Positions 47,377-56,839 of a stretch of 64,000 bases of DNA are shown here, piece after piece. Where the stretch lies: positions 1-64,000 of the forward strand of contig JAJRPV010000003.1 in assembly GCA_024280575.1 (NCBI GenBank), read 5' to 3'. The notes beneath the pieces are model-generated. The model was given only the letters and a program-made list of their open reading frames with translations. It was not told where the DNA came from and searched no databases. Within the stretch, counting starts at the first letter, position 1. The number at the start of each line of letters is the position of its first letter. The position numbers and the translations under genes are program-made. The stretch is from Campylobacterales bacterium. GTDB lineage: Bacteria > Campylobacterota > Campylobacteria > Campylobacterales > Sulfurospirillaceae.

Positions 47377-48626
47377 TCATTTTAATAATATTGTTATTTA
47401 CAGGTTGCTCTTATAAGCAGATTCCTGCGGTAGTTCAAATTGGTAAAAAATCTTTTGACAAGGAAGATATACTAATTTTACATGCACTTGAATATCGAAG
47501 AAATAATAAATATAAAAAGGCAGGAAAGGTATTTGAAACATTATACAAGAAGAGTCAGAAAAGCATTTATCTAACGCAAGAAATAAAAATGTATTTTGCT
47601 GCTAAAGATTATAAGAAGATATCTGTTTTGCTTAAAAATGCAATTAATAAATATCCTGATAATTTAGAGTTTAAGAAGCTTCTAGTTGGTCTATATATAC
47701 AGAAAAAAAAATATAAAAATGCCGAAAAAATTTCCTTAGAGCTTTTAAAAAATAGTAGAACTTCACAGACACTCTCCGTACTCGGTGACATATACATGTT
47801 GGAAAAATCTTATAATTTAGCTTTAAAATACTACCAGAGTGCTTTTAAACTCGACAACTCTTCTTCATATCTAATTAATATGGCTAACCTTCTATATAAA
47901 TATTTAGATAGAAAAGAAGAGGCCTTATCGTATCTTTAAACATATATTAGACTTCACAATGCTGATAAAAATGTATATTTTGCACTTATAAAGTTTTATG
48001 GTGAAGAAAAAAATATAAATGGTTTGATATCGATATATAAAAAATTATATTTTAAGTATAAAATAGATATTTATGCAAAAAAGACAATAGAACTTATGAT
48101 GTATAAAAGGGATACTAGTGGAGCTATTGAATTTTTAGAAAAAAGCGGTTATGACCAAAAAATGCTTATGAATATATATACTTCCATTAAAAAATTTAAA
48201 AGTGCTTATAAAATTGCGCAAAAACTATATAAACAAACAAATAATAGTGATTATCTCGGCAAAATGACTATATACGAATATGAAGCGAATAAAAACAACT
48301 TAAACCACAAAATTTTAATTTCCATATCCGATAAATTTGAAAAAGTATTGAAAGATATTCAAAATCCTTTATATCTAAATTATTATGGTTACCTATTGAT
48401 TGATCATAATTTGAATATTAAAAAAGGTATAAAACTTGTTAAGCTAGCACTTAAAAATGAACCTGAGTCTATCTTTTATCTTGATTCTCTCGCTTGGGGA
48501 TATTATAAGCTTGATAAATGCAAACGAGCCTTAGCAATCATGAAAAAATTTATAAAAGATAATGATGAACCAGAAGTATCAATGCATTATAAGATGATAT
48601 TAAAATGTATAAAAGAGAAAAAATGA
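47352..48626 (+). pseudogene. TPR-repeat lipoprotein with an in-frame TAA
   Basis: A lipoprotein signal (LLFTGCS, lipid cysteine near 19) leads to a series of tetratricopeptide-like helical repeats, for example YKKAGKVFETLYKKS, YKNAEKISLELLKNS and YNLALKYYQSAFKLD, with a last TPR region LDSLAWGYYKLDKCKRAL. Codon 196 is TAA (47937-47939). The frame goes on as TYIRLHNADKNVYFALIKF with the same repeat character to 48626, 424 residues in all. The intact form would be a periplasm-facing scaffold. Its ATGA end couples to trpC. Confidence 0.78.
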
Positions 48627-49408
48627 TTTTAGATGATATAATTAAAAAAACAAAAGAAGATCTTAAAAAAAGAAAAAAAGAATTTTCACTTGATTGGCTA
48701 GGTAGAAGTTTAGCCTACAATCCCTACCCACCAAGAGATGTAAAGCCTTATCTCACTACTACTAAAGAAGATCCTTATAAGATTATAGCTGAAGTAAAAA
48801 AAGCAAGCCCTAGCAAGGGAGTTATTAGGGAAGACTTTGATCCTCTAATGATTGCAAAAGAGTATGAAAAAGGTGGTGCAAATGCGATTTCAGTTTTAAC
48901 TGAACCGCACTTTTTTCAAGGAAATATAGAATATCTAACGATGCTCAGAAGATATGTTTCCACTCCTCTCCTTAGAAAAGATTTCATAATAGACGAATAC
49001 CAGATACTTGAAGCTGTTGTTTACGGAGCAGATTTTATTCTGCTTATAGCAAAAGCTCTTTCAAAAAAAGATTTAAAAAAGCTTTTAGAGTATGCTTGGC
49101 ATTTAGGATTAGATGCTTTGGTTGAGATTCATGATAAAGAGGATTTGACAAAAGCTATATTTGCAGGAGCTGATATTATAGGCATAAACCATAGAAATCT
49201 TGAAACATTTGAGATGGATATGAAATTGAGTGAAAAACTTATACCATTGATTCCTAATGGAAAAATAATCGTGGCCGAAAGTGGCTTAAATAATAAAAAA
49301 ACTTTGATAGAGCTAAACAAAGTTGGAGTCGATGCTTTCTTGATTGGAGAGCATTTTATGCGTCAAAATGATATATCACAAAGCTTAAAAGAGTTCAAAA
49401 CAAAATGA
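48623..49408 (+). CDS. trpC: Indole-3-glycerol phosphate synthase
   Basis: TIM-barrel enzyme of the tryptophan pathway, closing CdRP to indole-3-glycerol phosphate. ATG 48623 ([14 protein letters not shown]) is chosen, since it overlaps the upstream stop as ATGA and matches the family start; 261 aa. Motifs are [48 protein letters not shown] and VAESGL. No other trp gene lies nearby, so the trp genes are dispersed here. Confidence 0.95.
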   Translation: MILDDIIKKTKEDLKKRKKEFSLDWLGRSLAYNPYPPRDVKPYLTTTKEDPYKIIAEVKKASPSKGVIREDFDPLMIAKEYEKGGANAISVLTEPHFFQGNIEYLTMLRRYVSTPLLRKDFIIDEYQILEAVVYGADFILLIAKALSKKDLKKLLEYAWHLGLDALVEIHDKEDLTKAIFAGADIIGINHRNLETFEMDMKLSEKLIPLIPNGKIIVAESGLNNKKTLIELNKVGVDAFLIGEHFMRQNDISQSLKEFKTK

Positions 49409-49902
49409 ATTATCTGTATGCTCCATGGCGAAGAGAATATGTGATAAGAGATAAGAAAAGTGGCTGTGTATTTTGTGATATTGTTAATAATCCAAGCTGT
49501 GATGATGAAAATTTTGTTTTGTACAGAGATGAAAATTGCTTTGTCGTGATGAATAGATACCCTTATGCTGCAGGTCACATTATGGTGATACCACTGCAAC
49601 ATATAGATAATATAGAAAATTTAGATGAAAAAATTTGGTTACGAATGAGCAAAATAGTAAAAAAATGCGTAAAAATGCTTAAAGTTGAATTTAATGCCGA
49701 TGGTATAAACTTAGGTATGAACCTAGGGCGTGGAGCAGGAGCTGGAATAGCAGAACATATTCATTATCACATCATGCCTAGATGGATTGGGGACACAAAT
49801 TTTATAACTACTATCGCTGATACTAGAGTGTTTTCAAGTGATTTTGAAAAAATATACAAAAGATTAAAAAAAGATATAGGCAGATATGTTACAAACGATT
49901 AG
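49405..49902 (+). CDS. HIT-family hydrolase or phosphorylase-like protein
   Basis: Histidine-triad protein of 165 aa. The triad [11 protein letters not shown] has H118, H120 and H122. A C21-x2-C24 pair near the N-terminus suggests zinc binding. The longer layout with N-terminal APWR resembles Ap4A phosphorylase-like HIT proteins. The physiological nucleotide substrate is unknown. It overlaps trpC as ATGA and selU by 17 bases. Confidence 0.88.
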   Translation: MNYLYAPWRREYVIRDKKSGCVFCDIVNNPSCDDENFVLYRDENCFVVMNRYPYAAGHIMVIPLQHIDNIENLDEKIWLRMSKIVKKCVKMLKVEFNADGINLGMNLGRGAGAGIAEHIHYHIMPRWIGDTNFITTIADTRVFSSDFEKIYKRLKKDIGRYVTND

Positions 49903-50890
49903 CACTGATAATTTCTTGGAGCAGTATAATAGCTTTGATTTGATTATTGATGCAAGAAGTCCTGACGAATATGCTCATTCGAAAATCCCAAATTCTATCA
50001 ATTTATATGCACTAAGCGATGATGAACACAGAGAAAGAGGATTTATTTACAAACAAAAATCAAAAAATGACGCAAAAGTAAAGGGCGCGAGCTATGTTTG
50101 CATAAATGCATCAAAACATATTTTTGAATTAAATAAATTATGCAAAATAGGTTCCAAAATCGCTATTTATTGTGCAAGAGGAGGGCTAAGATCAGGCTCG
50201 CTTGCTACGATTTTTTCCAATATCGGATATAGAGTGTATAAATTAGAGCTTGGATACAAAGGATTTAGAAGCAAAGTAGTTAACTATTTAGAAAGTTTTC
50301 CTCACTCTGATTTTATAGTTTTAGGAGGAAACACAGGCTGCGGTAAAAGTGAACTCATACAAGCTCTGCCAAACTCCATAGATTTGGAAGCTTTAGCAAA
50401 TCATTTGGGCTCAACCTTTGGAGCCGTGAAGGGAAAACAACCTTCCGAAAAAGAGTTTCAAAACAGGCTTTTTTTTGAACTTTTAAGATTAAATATAAAT
50501 AATCCAATCTTCATAGAGGGGGAAAGTAAAAGAATAGGCAAGATAATACTTCCGGATTTATTGTATAAAAGAATGGGCCAAGGTAAAAGAGTAGAAATTA
50601 CCGCGCCTATTGGGCAAAGAGTGCAAAGAATCATGAAAGATTACATAAATGTTGATGATGATTTTTTTTATTACTGTATGGATAGGATTACACCTTATAT
50701 TCAAAAAAAAATAAAAGAAGAAACGATAGAATATTACAAGAAGCGAGACCTAGCAAAAGTATCTCAAATTTTGCTTTTAGATTATTATGATAATGTTTAC
50801 AAGAAACCAATTCAGATTGATTTTATAGTGTCAAATGAAAATGAAAATACAGCTCTCGATGCTTTAAAAAATATAGCCAGTTCTATCTAA
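49886..50890 (+). CDS. mnmH: tRNA 2-selenouridine synthase
   Basis: SelU/MnmH, which exchanges sulfur for selenium in 2-thiouridine at tRNA position 34 via a geranylated intermediate, using selenophosphate. It has 334 aa: an N-terminal rhodanese domain with the active loop CARGGLRS (C96), then a P-loop GGNTGCGKS at 147-155 and the KGKQPSEKEFQNRLFFELL segment. It implies a selenophosphate synthetase (selD) elsewhere in the genome. The last gene of the operon, it overlaps the convergent cyclase gene by 4 bases. Confidence 0.95.
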   Translation: MLQTISTDNFLEQYNSFDLIIDARSPDEYAHSKIPNSINLYALSDDEHRERGFIYKQKSKNDAKVKGASYVCINASKHIFELNKLCKIGSKIAIYCARGGLRSGSLATIFSNIGYRVYKLELGYKGFRSKVVNYLESFPHSDFIVLGGNTGCGKSELIQALPNSIDLEALANHLGSTFGAVKGKQPSEKEFQNRLFFELLRLNINNPIFIEGESKRIGKIILPDLLYKRMGQGKRVEITAPIGQRVQRIMKDYINVDDDFFYYCMDRITPYIQKKIKEETIEYYKKRDLAKVSQILLLDYYDNVYKKPIQIDFIVSNENENTALDALKNIASSI

Positions 50891-53114
50891 AATTCAATTC
50901 TATTTCTTCCGTTCCGCTTGGCTTTATATAACTTTTTATCTGCTTTTAGCATCATACTTTCTGTACTATCATTTTCTATATAAGCTACAATACCAAAACT
51001 ACAAGTTAGTTTTGGTATTACTTTAAATTTAAATGTTTCTATTTTTATTCTTAATTTTTCCGCCAACTGTATGGCTTCATTTTGCGTTGTTTCCGGAAGT
51101 ATAATAAGAAATTCTTCTCCTCCCCACCTACCGAATATATCACTTTTTCTCAATGATTTTGCAACCAAACTGCTTAATTTTATCAACACTAAATCTCCCA
51201 CTTTATGACCATAGGTATCATTTACTTGCTTAAAGCGGTCGATATCAAAATAAATTATACTCAGTGGCCTCTTGTATCTCTTGGATATTTCTATTTGTTC
51301 ATCAAGTGCCAAGTCCATCTTGTATCTATTATTTATAGATGTCAGCATATCCATTGTTGCCAATCTTTCAAGTTCCAGTTCAAGCTTTTTCTTTTTTTTA
51401 TCTCTTTTTTCAAATGCAAAGCCCAGCCCAAAATAAGAAGCATAACAACCAGTGCAATGATTGCTAGATTTATTATCTCTTTAAGACTATATCCGTTTTG
51501 ATAAGCAACAGAAATCCATTTATTATTTATTATCATTTTTTCATCATCGCTGATGCTATCAATTGCATTGTTTATCGCCGGAATTAGTATTTGATAATCT
51601 TTTCTAAGCATAAATTTTACATCAAAATTAAATGGTGTTTTTCCTGATATCTTTAAATTTGAAAAGTTATATTTATTTATTTTGTATGCAATAACAGGTA
51701 AGATATCTAGTGCAGCAAAAGCTTGATTGTTACTCACCATATTAAGTGCTTCATTCGTATTTTTAGCTTCTATAATTTTAAGATAGGAAAAATATTTTTT
51801 TAGTAGCTTTTCTACAGTATAATTTTTGCCTACTGCTATTTTTTTATTTTTCAAATAATTCATATCCGATATAAAACCTACATTGTTTCTGGTTGCAATT
51901 ACTATAGGGAAACTCATATAAGGTTTTGAAAAAACTGCGTATTTTTCTCTTTCTGGTGTATTTGTTGTTGAGAGTGTTATATCTGCTTTTTTATTTTTTA
52001 TATTCCATAAAACATCACTCCAATTATTGTCAATTTCACATTTCGAATTTATATTTAGTCGTTTTTTAACATTATCCCAATAGTCTATCGCAATACCTAC
52101 TAATTTTCCATTTTTTAAAGTATTAAAAGGCTCCCATGCAGAAGTTGAGATACATCTTAAAACATGTGATTTGATAAACCTTTTTTCCATTTTTGTTAAT
52201 CTGCAAGGGTTATATATATAATTATGAATATCTACTTTAGAACCTGCCATGCCTAGCAATGTATAAATACTTTTGATGTTATCAATTTTATTATTCTCAA
52301 ATTTAAATTTCTTACTTATAAATTTTTTCATTTTATTTGCTTCATATTTTAATTTATCATATGTATAATCTTGGGTATTGTATTTTTTAAGTATTACCTT
52401 TATTGTCTCATCTACATGACCAGAAGCGTACTTCCAGCCTTCTTTAGAGGCTTCTATAAATTTTTTTACTTTTTCAGGGTCGTTTTCAACTTCACTTTGA
52501 GATGTAAATAAAATGTCTCCATAAAAATCAAATCCATAATCTCTTGGTTTAAAAATTTGATATTTGATATTTTTTTTATCCAAATAGTACATCTCATCCG
52601 TTTCATATATGCCATATATTCCTTTTTTAGTCAATAAATTTTTTATGCTGTACATGGTTGTATTTGTACTTAATTTATTGAGATTAATATATTGAGATTT
52701 TAACATTGCAACAATAGGTACACTTTTCAAGCTGTATTCGTCTATGGCTATATGTTTTTTTTCTATATCTTTTAGCGTCTTTACAGACTCATCCGTAGAT
52801 ACAAGAGATAATGGAGAATGGGCAAATATAGGCATCAGCAGTTCAATTTTTTTATTTTTTAATGCCCAATAAAAAAGACTACTGTCTAAAATTCCATAAT
52901 AATTTTTTTTCTTTAAAACCTCATCTATGACATCTATGTTTTTGTTATATTCAAATAAGTTTACATGCAGACCGGCTTTTTTATAAAAGTTTTTTTCTTT
53001 TGCCATATAAAATCCGGCAAATTGGAAAGAGTTTTTCCATTTTAATTGCAAGTTGATAGTATTTGTAGAAAATGACAAGATGGGCAACAATAAGAAAAGA
53101 ATTATTTTTTTCAT
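50887..53114 (-). pseudogene. Diguanylate cyclase with two periplasmic binding-protein domains, 1-base frameshift
   Basis: Makes cyclic di-GMP. Layout: signal peptide, an NMT1/THI5-like domain (about 20-250, KWKNSFQFAGFYMAKEKNFY), a second SBP_bac_3-like domain (about 295-520), one membrane helix (about 545-565), a short coiled coil, then GGDEF with GRWGGEEF and an upstream RKSD product-inhibition site. The frame breaks in A runs of the linker (plus-strand T5 51386-51390 and T8 51392-51399). The first part ends LKDWQQWIC and stops; the second resumes KLELELERLATMDMLT. One base restores 742 residues. Without it the cyclase domain is not made as a fusion. Confidence 0.82.
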
Positions 53115-53186
53115 TTTCTTGCCTTTTTTAGTCTTTATTTATTATAGTCTCACTTAATTTAAAGGTATATTAATTATATATATTTT

Positions 53187-54092
53187 CTACTCCACGGCCT
53201 TTTTAACTGCATTAATGTAACTTAACAAAGACAGTTCGCTGTCATTATAGGCCTTGTCAAATGCTGTTCCGTGATCTACTGATGTTCTTATTATGCTTTT
53301 ATTGAGAGTCACATTTATACTATCAAAAAAATGTAAAGCTTTTAGGGGAATCAAACCTTGATCATGATACATACAAACAAAATATTTAAAATTTTTTCTA
53401 TTTTGTTCACTAAATGCAGTATCTGGCACAAGAGGTCCTTTAAATATATCTTTTTTTAGTTTTTTATTTGCTTTTTTTATAGCTTTTTCAATCTCTATGT
53501 CTTCATTGCCGATAACTCCATCATCTCCTGCATGTGGATTTAGTGCGAGTACAGCGATATTGTCTGATTCAATATAGTCATAAATATTTATTAGAAATTT
53601 ATATATTTTTTTAGCCTCTACATGTGAGCTTATTTCTCGAATTGAAATATGATGAGTATAAAGAATAATGTACATATCTTCACACCCTAGCATCATCACA
53701 GTTTCACACCCTAGAAGATCTGCTAGCGCATCTGTGTGGCCTTTGTATTTTATGCCTGCAAGTGCCCAGGAAGCCTTATTTATAGGTAGAGTTACAATAC
53801 CACAGACTTGCTTACTTTTAGCTAGAGCAATTGCTGTGATAAACGAATCATAAGAGAATTCTCCTGCTTCTTTAGTGTTTACTCCTGGTTTTATCTCAAA
53901 TACTTCGCCACACTCTTTTGTCTTAAAATTTTTGGGTATGTCGATACTTAACATCGCACTTCCCCACTCAAGCATAGTTTTATTGATACAATAAACAGGT
54001 TTGCAAATTTTGGAAATCTTTTCATGCGCTCTTAATGCAATTTCAAGTCCTACACCATTTATATCACCGATGCTTATGGCTAACTTTTTCAT
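53187..54092 (-). CDS. pdxA: 4-hydroxythreonine-4-phosphate dehydrogenase
   Basis: Oxidises 4-phosphohydroxy-L-threonine in the DXP-dependent pyridoxal phosphate pathway; its product joins DXP on PdxJ. At 301 aa, with ISIGDINGVGLEIALRA at the N-terminus, metal histidines in YKGHTDALAD, ALNPHAGDDG and CMYHDQGLIPLK, and RTSVDHGTAFD near the C-terminus. The ribosome site GGGG lies 8 bases before the ATG and belongs to the repeat unit inserted upstream. The ATG overlaps the stop of the preceding mini-ORF. Confidence 0.96.
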   Translation of the reverse strand: MKKLAISIGDINGVGLEIALRAHEKISKICKPVYCINKTMLEWGSAMLSIDIPKNFKTKECGEVFEIKPGVNTKEAGEFSYDSFITAIALAKSKQVCGIVTLPINKASWALAGIKYKGHTDALADLLGCETVMMLGCEDMYIILYTHHISIREISSHVEAKKIYKFLINIYDYIESDNIAVLALNPHAGDDGVIGNEDIEIEKAIKKANKKLKKDIFKGPLVPDTAFSEQNRKNFKYFVCMYHDQGLIPLKALHFFDSINVTLNKSIIRTSVDHGTAFDKAYNDSELSLLSYINAVKKAVE

Positions 54093-54172
54093 TTTACTGT
54101 CCCCTTTGTCAGGAAGTAAATTCCTGTCAAATTCCTCGCGACTAAAGCTTTGGCTTTACCAAGAAATTTCAT
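54089..54172 (-). CDS. Mini-ORF A in the pdxJ-pdxA junction
   Basis: A 27-codon frame (MKFLGKAKALVARNL, ending GTVK) whose ATG overlaps the stop of mini-ORF B and whose TGA overlaps the pdxA ATG. A strong GGGGGG site lies 8 bases before its start. It shares KAK/KAR, VARNL and GTVK with ORF B. Its DNA contains an imperfect inverted repeat, CAGGAA/TTCCTG (54110-54126). It may be translated simply as a linker; no function is known and it may be repeat DNA. Confidence 0.45.
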   Translation of the reverse strand: MKFLGKAKALVARNLTGIYFLTKGTVK

Positions 54173-54285
54173 TTTACTGTCCCCCCTGCCCATAAATGAC
54201 ATTTTGAAGATTTAACCCATAAAAAAATTAAATTTATGGGCAGATTCCTCGCCACTGTTACACGAGCTTTGCTCTGTAATTTCAT
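54169..54285 (-). CDS. Mini-ORF B in the pdxJ-pdxA junction
   Basis: A 38-codon frame (MKLQSKARVTVARNLPINL, ending WAGGTVK). Its ATG overlaps the pdxJ stop as ATGA, and its TGA overlaps the start of mini-ORF A. No ribosome site precedes it, so it would depend on coupling to pdxJ. The middle is encoded by a large inverted repeat, so the peptide is probably a by-product of the repeat. Confidence 0.4.
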   Translation of the reverse strand: MKLQSKARVTVARNLPINLIFLWVKSSKCHLWAGGTVK

Positions 54286-55061
54286 TTTATTATTTCCAGC
54301 ATCTCTTTTACCGCATTTTCAAAACCGCTGAAAACTGCTCTTGCTATTATACACTGACCTATATTTAACTCAACTATTCCGTCTATCTTGCATATCTCTT
54401 TTACATTCTGATAATTAAGTCCATGACCTGCTGCTACTTTTAATCCTAATTTATTTGCATACGCTGTATTATCCACTATCTCCTTGGTTGCATCTTTAAG
54501 CAACTCTTTTAACTTTTTTCTAGGAAGTTCCAAATTTTTTACAGTATGTTTAGTATATGGTAAATTTGAATAAAGCATAGCATATATATTTGAGTAAAAA
54601 CCGGTATGTAGCTCAATCCAATCAGCCTTTAACTCTTTTGATAGCATTATTATTTGTGGGTCAGGATCTATAAACAAAGAGACATTTATGCCGTGTGAAT
54701 GCAAATCTTCAGTCACATTTTTAAGTTTTTCAAAATTTTTAACAACATTTAAACCACCTTCGGTTGTTACTTCTTCTCTTTTTTCCGGTACTATTGTTGC
54801 ACGATGCGGATTTAGTCTGATAACTCTTCTTATAATTTGTTCATCAACAGCACATTCAAGATTTACAGGAAGTTGTGAATTTTCGATAATTCTTCTGGCA
54901 TCATCATCATTTATATGCCTTCTATCTTCCCTTAGATGTATAGTTATCTGATCAGCTCCGGCTCTTCTTGCTAACGGTACGGCATCTAGCGGATCTGGAT
55001 CATTTATCTTTCTTGCTTCTCTTAAAACCGCAATATGGTCAATATTTACTCCTAGTAACAT
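54282..55061 (-). CDS. pdxJ: Pyridoxine 5'-phosphate synthase
   Basis: Condenses the PdxA product with deoxyxylulose phosphate to pyridoxine phosphate. It is a TIM barrel of 259 aa. Motifs: GVNIDHIAVLREARK, DQITIHLREDRRHI, VNLECAV, SLFIDPD, ELHTGFYSN, AAGHGLNY and LNIGQCIIARAVF. It is the first gene of the pdxJ-pdxA unit, divergent from ppx/gppA across 99 bases. Its stop overlaps the first mini-ORF rather than pdxA. Confidence 0.97.
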   Translation of the reverse strand: MLLGVNIDHIAVLREARKINDPDPLDAVPLARRAGADQITIHLREDRRHINDDDARRIIENSQLPVNLECAVDEQIIRRVIRLNPHRATIVPEKREEVTTEGGLNVVKNFEKLKNVTEDLHSHGINVSLFIDPDPQIIMLSKELKADWIELHTGFYSNIYAMLYSNLPYTKHTVKNLELPRKKLKELLKDATKEIVDNTAYANKLGLKVAAGHGLNYQNVKEICKIDGIVELNIGQCIIARAVFSGFENAVKEMLEIIK

Positions 55062-55127
55062 TTTGCTACTCCTTTAAATCAATAATTTTAATTTTATCAG
55101 TATAACGCTTAATTTCCATTAATTTGA

Positions 55128-55133
55128 TATAAT
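55128..55133 (+). promoter_or_regulatory. Candidate -10 box of the ppx/sirtuin genes
   Basis: TATAAT in TTTGATATAATAATT, 28 bases before the ATG at 55161, which is preceded by AGGAAGGA. No clear -35 is visible. Confidence 0.4.
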
Positions 55134-55160
55134 AATTACCTCAAACAGGAAGGAAAAAAG

Positions 55161-56060
55161 ATGATAGGATGTGATTTAGGCTCAAATACTATAAGAATAG
55201 TACAAATTGATTGTAAAACAAAAGATAGAGTCAAAGAGTTTGAAAGAATTGTCAAAACGGGTCATAATTTGCATAAAACCAAAGTTATAAGCGAAATATC
55301 TATGCAAAATATCTTAAATGCCTTAAAAGATGCATCAAATATTTTTGATTTTAAAAATCACAATACAAAATGCGTAACAACAGAAGCTCTAAGAGTAGCA
55401 AAAAATTCAAAAGAGGTATTAGAAAAAATCTACAACAATTTTGGACTTGATTTTAATATAATAAACGGCGAACAAGAAGCAAAATATACAATTCTGGGAG
55501 TCAAAAATGCCTTACTTAGAAAAAATATAATCAACAGTAGTTTTGCTATATTTGATTTAGGTGGCGGCTCTACGGAACTTAGTTATATAGAGGGTGAAAA
55601 TATTTCCACAAAAAGCTTTCCTTTCGGAATCCTCAATATCTATGAAAAATACAACAATAATCTCAAGAAAGGGATAAAAAAAGAGCTAAAACCCCTGTCA
55701 TTCTTCGCAAATAAAAATAAAAAGCCGAAGTTTTTAGTAGCAACTGCCGGAACTCCCACAACGGTTTGTGCCTTTTTACAAGGCATGGATTATAATTCAT
55801 ATGACTATAAAAAGATAAATGGGAAAACCCTACATGTAGAGGATTTTTTAAAGGCATACAAGATGATAATATCACTTGATAAAAAAGAGCAGGAAAGATT
55901 TTGCGGCACAAACAGAAGCGGGCTCATAAAAACGGGAATTTTAATAGTAGTAAATTTAATGCAAACCATAGGTTTTAAAAAATGTATAGTTATAGATGAC
56001 GGATTAAGAGAAGGAGTTGCCTTGTCTTTATGCAAAAACAAAGGAGAAAAATATGGCTAA
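55161..56060 (+). CDS. Ppx/GppA family phosphatase
   Basis: Exopolyphosphatase or pppGpp phosphohydrolase-type ASKHA protein of 299 aa. The phosphate loops are GCDLGSNTIRIVQID at the N-terminus and FDLGGGSTELSY near 135-146, with the catalytic glutamate in NGEQEAKY. ATAGTPTT and DDGLREGVAL complete the fold. Only the two core domains are present, without the C-terminal HD domain of longer Ppx. Polyphosphate or pppGpp substrate cannot be told apart here. It overlaps the sirtuin gene by 8 bases. Confidence 0.87.
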   Translation: MIGCDLGSNTIRIVQIDCKTKDRVKEFERIVKTGHNLHKTKVISEISMQNILNALKDASNIFDFKNHNTKCVTTEALRVAKNSKEVLEKIYNNFGLDFNIINGEQEAKYTILGVKNALLRKNIINSSFAIFDLGGGSTELSYIEGENISTKSFPFGILNIYEKYNNNLKKGIKKELKPLSFFANKNKKPKFLVATAGTPTTVCAFLQGMDYNSYDYKKINGKTLHVEDFLKAYKMIISLDKKEQERFCGTNRSGLIKTGILIVVNLMQTIGFKKCIVIDDGLREGVALSLCKNKGEKYG

Positions 56061-56778
56061 AGTTGTTATTTTTAGTGGTGCCGGCATAAGTGCTCCAAGC
56101 GGGATTTCTACTTTTAGAGACAGTGGTGGGCTTTGGGAAAAATATAAAATTGAAGACATATGTACATCTGGTTGCCTGGAAACAAACAGGGATGAAACCA
56201 TAGAATTTTATGATAAAAGAAGAGAGGACATCAAAAACAAATATCCAAATCATGCTCATAAAATGATAGCAAAACTTCAGGAAAAATACTTTGATGATAT
56301 AAAAATAATAACGCAAAATGTTGATGATATGTTTGAGAAGGCCGGATGTAGAGATGTTTTGCATCTTCATGGATTTTTAAGAGAAGTATGCTGCGAAAAA
56401 TGTGGATTTAATATTGATATTGGATATGATGCGCAAAAAAACAAATGGAATACTTGCCCAAAATGCAAAAGTAATTTAAGACCAAATATAGTTTTTTTTG
56501 GAGAGCCTGCACCTAAATATACTGATTTATACTTTCAACTACAAGATTGCAAAATGTTTATAGTTATTGGCACAAGCGGAAATGTGATAAATACAGATAT
56601 GTTTTTAAATCACAAGATAGAAAAATCTATATTAAATAACCTCGAACCAAGCTCGGCTATTAACGATAAGTTATATTCTAAAGTCTTATATAAATCAGCA
56701 ACAGAAGCGATTGACGAAATAGTTTTGGATATAGAAAAATTTTTATCACCGGATAATCATAAGTACCAACTATATTAA
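56053..56778 (+). CDS. cobB: NAD-dependent protein deacylase, sirtuin
   Basis: Sir2-family enzyme of 241 aa removing acyl groups from lysines with NAD. ATG 56053 is used because AAAGGAG precedes it and the protein then starts MAKVVIFSGAGIS. NAD motif GAGIS 9-13, QNVD 88-91, catalytic H106, and zinc cysteines C114, C117, C135 and C138. Y53-x2-R56 matches the pair that gives CobB/SIRT5 activity on succinyl-lysine, so desuccinylase activity is plausible. Given pta-ackA in the same window, acetyl-phosphate-driven acetylation is a possible target, as inference. Confidence 0.93.
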   Translation: MAKVVIFSGAGISAPSGISTFRDSGGLWEKYKIEDICTSGCLETNRDETIEFYDKRREDIKNKYPNHAHKMIAKLQEKYFDDIKIITQNVDDMFEKAGCRDVLHLHGFLREVCCEKCGFNIDIGYDAQKNKWNTCPKCKSNLRPNIVFFGEPAPKYTDLYFQLQDCKMFIVIGTSGNVINTDMFLNHKIEKSILNNLEPSSAINDKLYSKVLYKSATEAIDEIVLDIEKFLSPDNHKYQLY

Positions 56779-56791
56779 AGCTTTTGTTGGA

Positions 56792-56797
56792 TATAAT
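56792..56797 (+). promoter_or_regulatory. Candidate -10 box of ilvB within a small hairpin
   Basis: TATAAT lies in GGATATAATAATATCC (56789-56804), which can also fold as a 6-bp stem followed by CTTTTAT, a weak terminator for the sirtuin gene. Either reading is possible. No leader peptide rich in branched-chain codons fits in the 61-base gap. Confidence 0.4.
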
Positions 56798-56839
56798 AAT
56801 ATCCTTTTATAAAATAAACTAATTACGAAAGGAGAAGTC

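Larger units (their letters stand above)
54089..54285 (-). repeat. Two tandem units of an inverted-repeat-bearing element between pdxJ and pdxA
   Basis: Unit B (54169-54285, 117 bases) and unit A (54089-54172, 84 bases), read on the minus strand, share the same plan: ATGAAATT start, AAAGC, GCGAGGAAT, a variable inverted repeat, then GGGGACAGTAAAATGA. The unit B inverted repeat is a perfect 12-bp pair CTGCCCATAAAT / ATTTATGGGCAG at 54187-54198 and 54231-54242; that of unit A is shorter and different. Unit ends coincide with the start/stop overlaps of the operon. No other copy was seen in the window. Confidence 0.75.

Noticed and set aside
54089-54285. Tandem repeats as a short CRISPR array
   Set aside because: Only two units, different lengths, no uniform direct repeat with unique spacers, and no cas gene.
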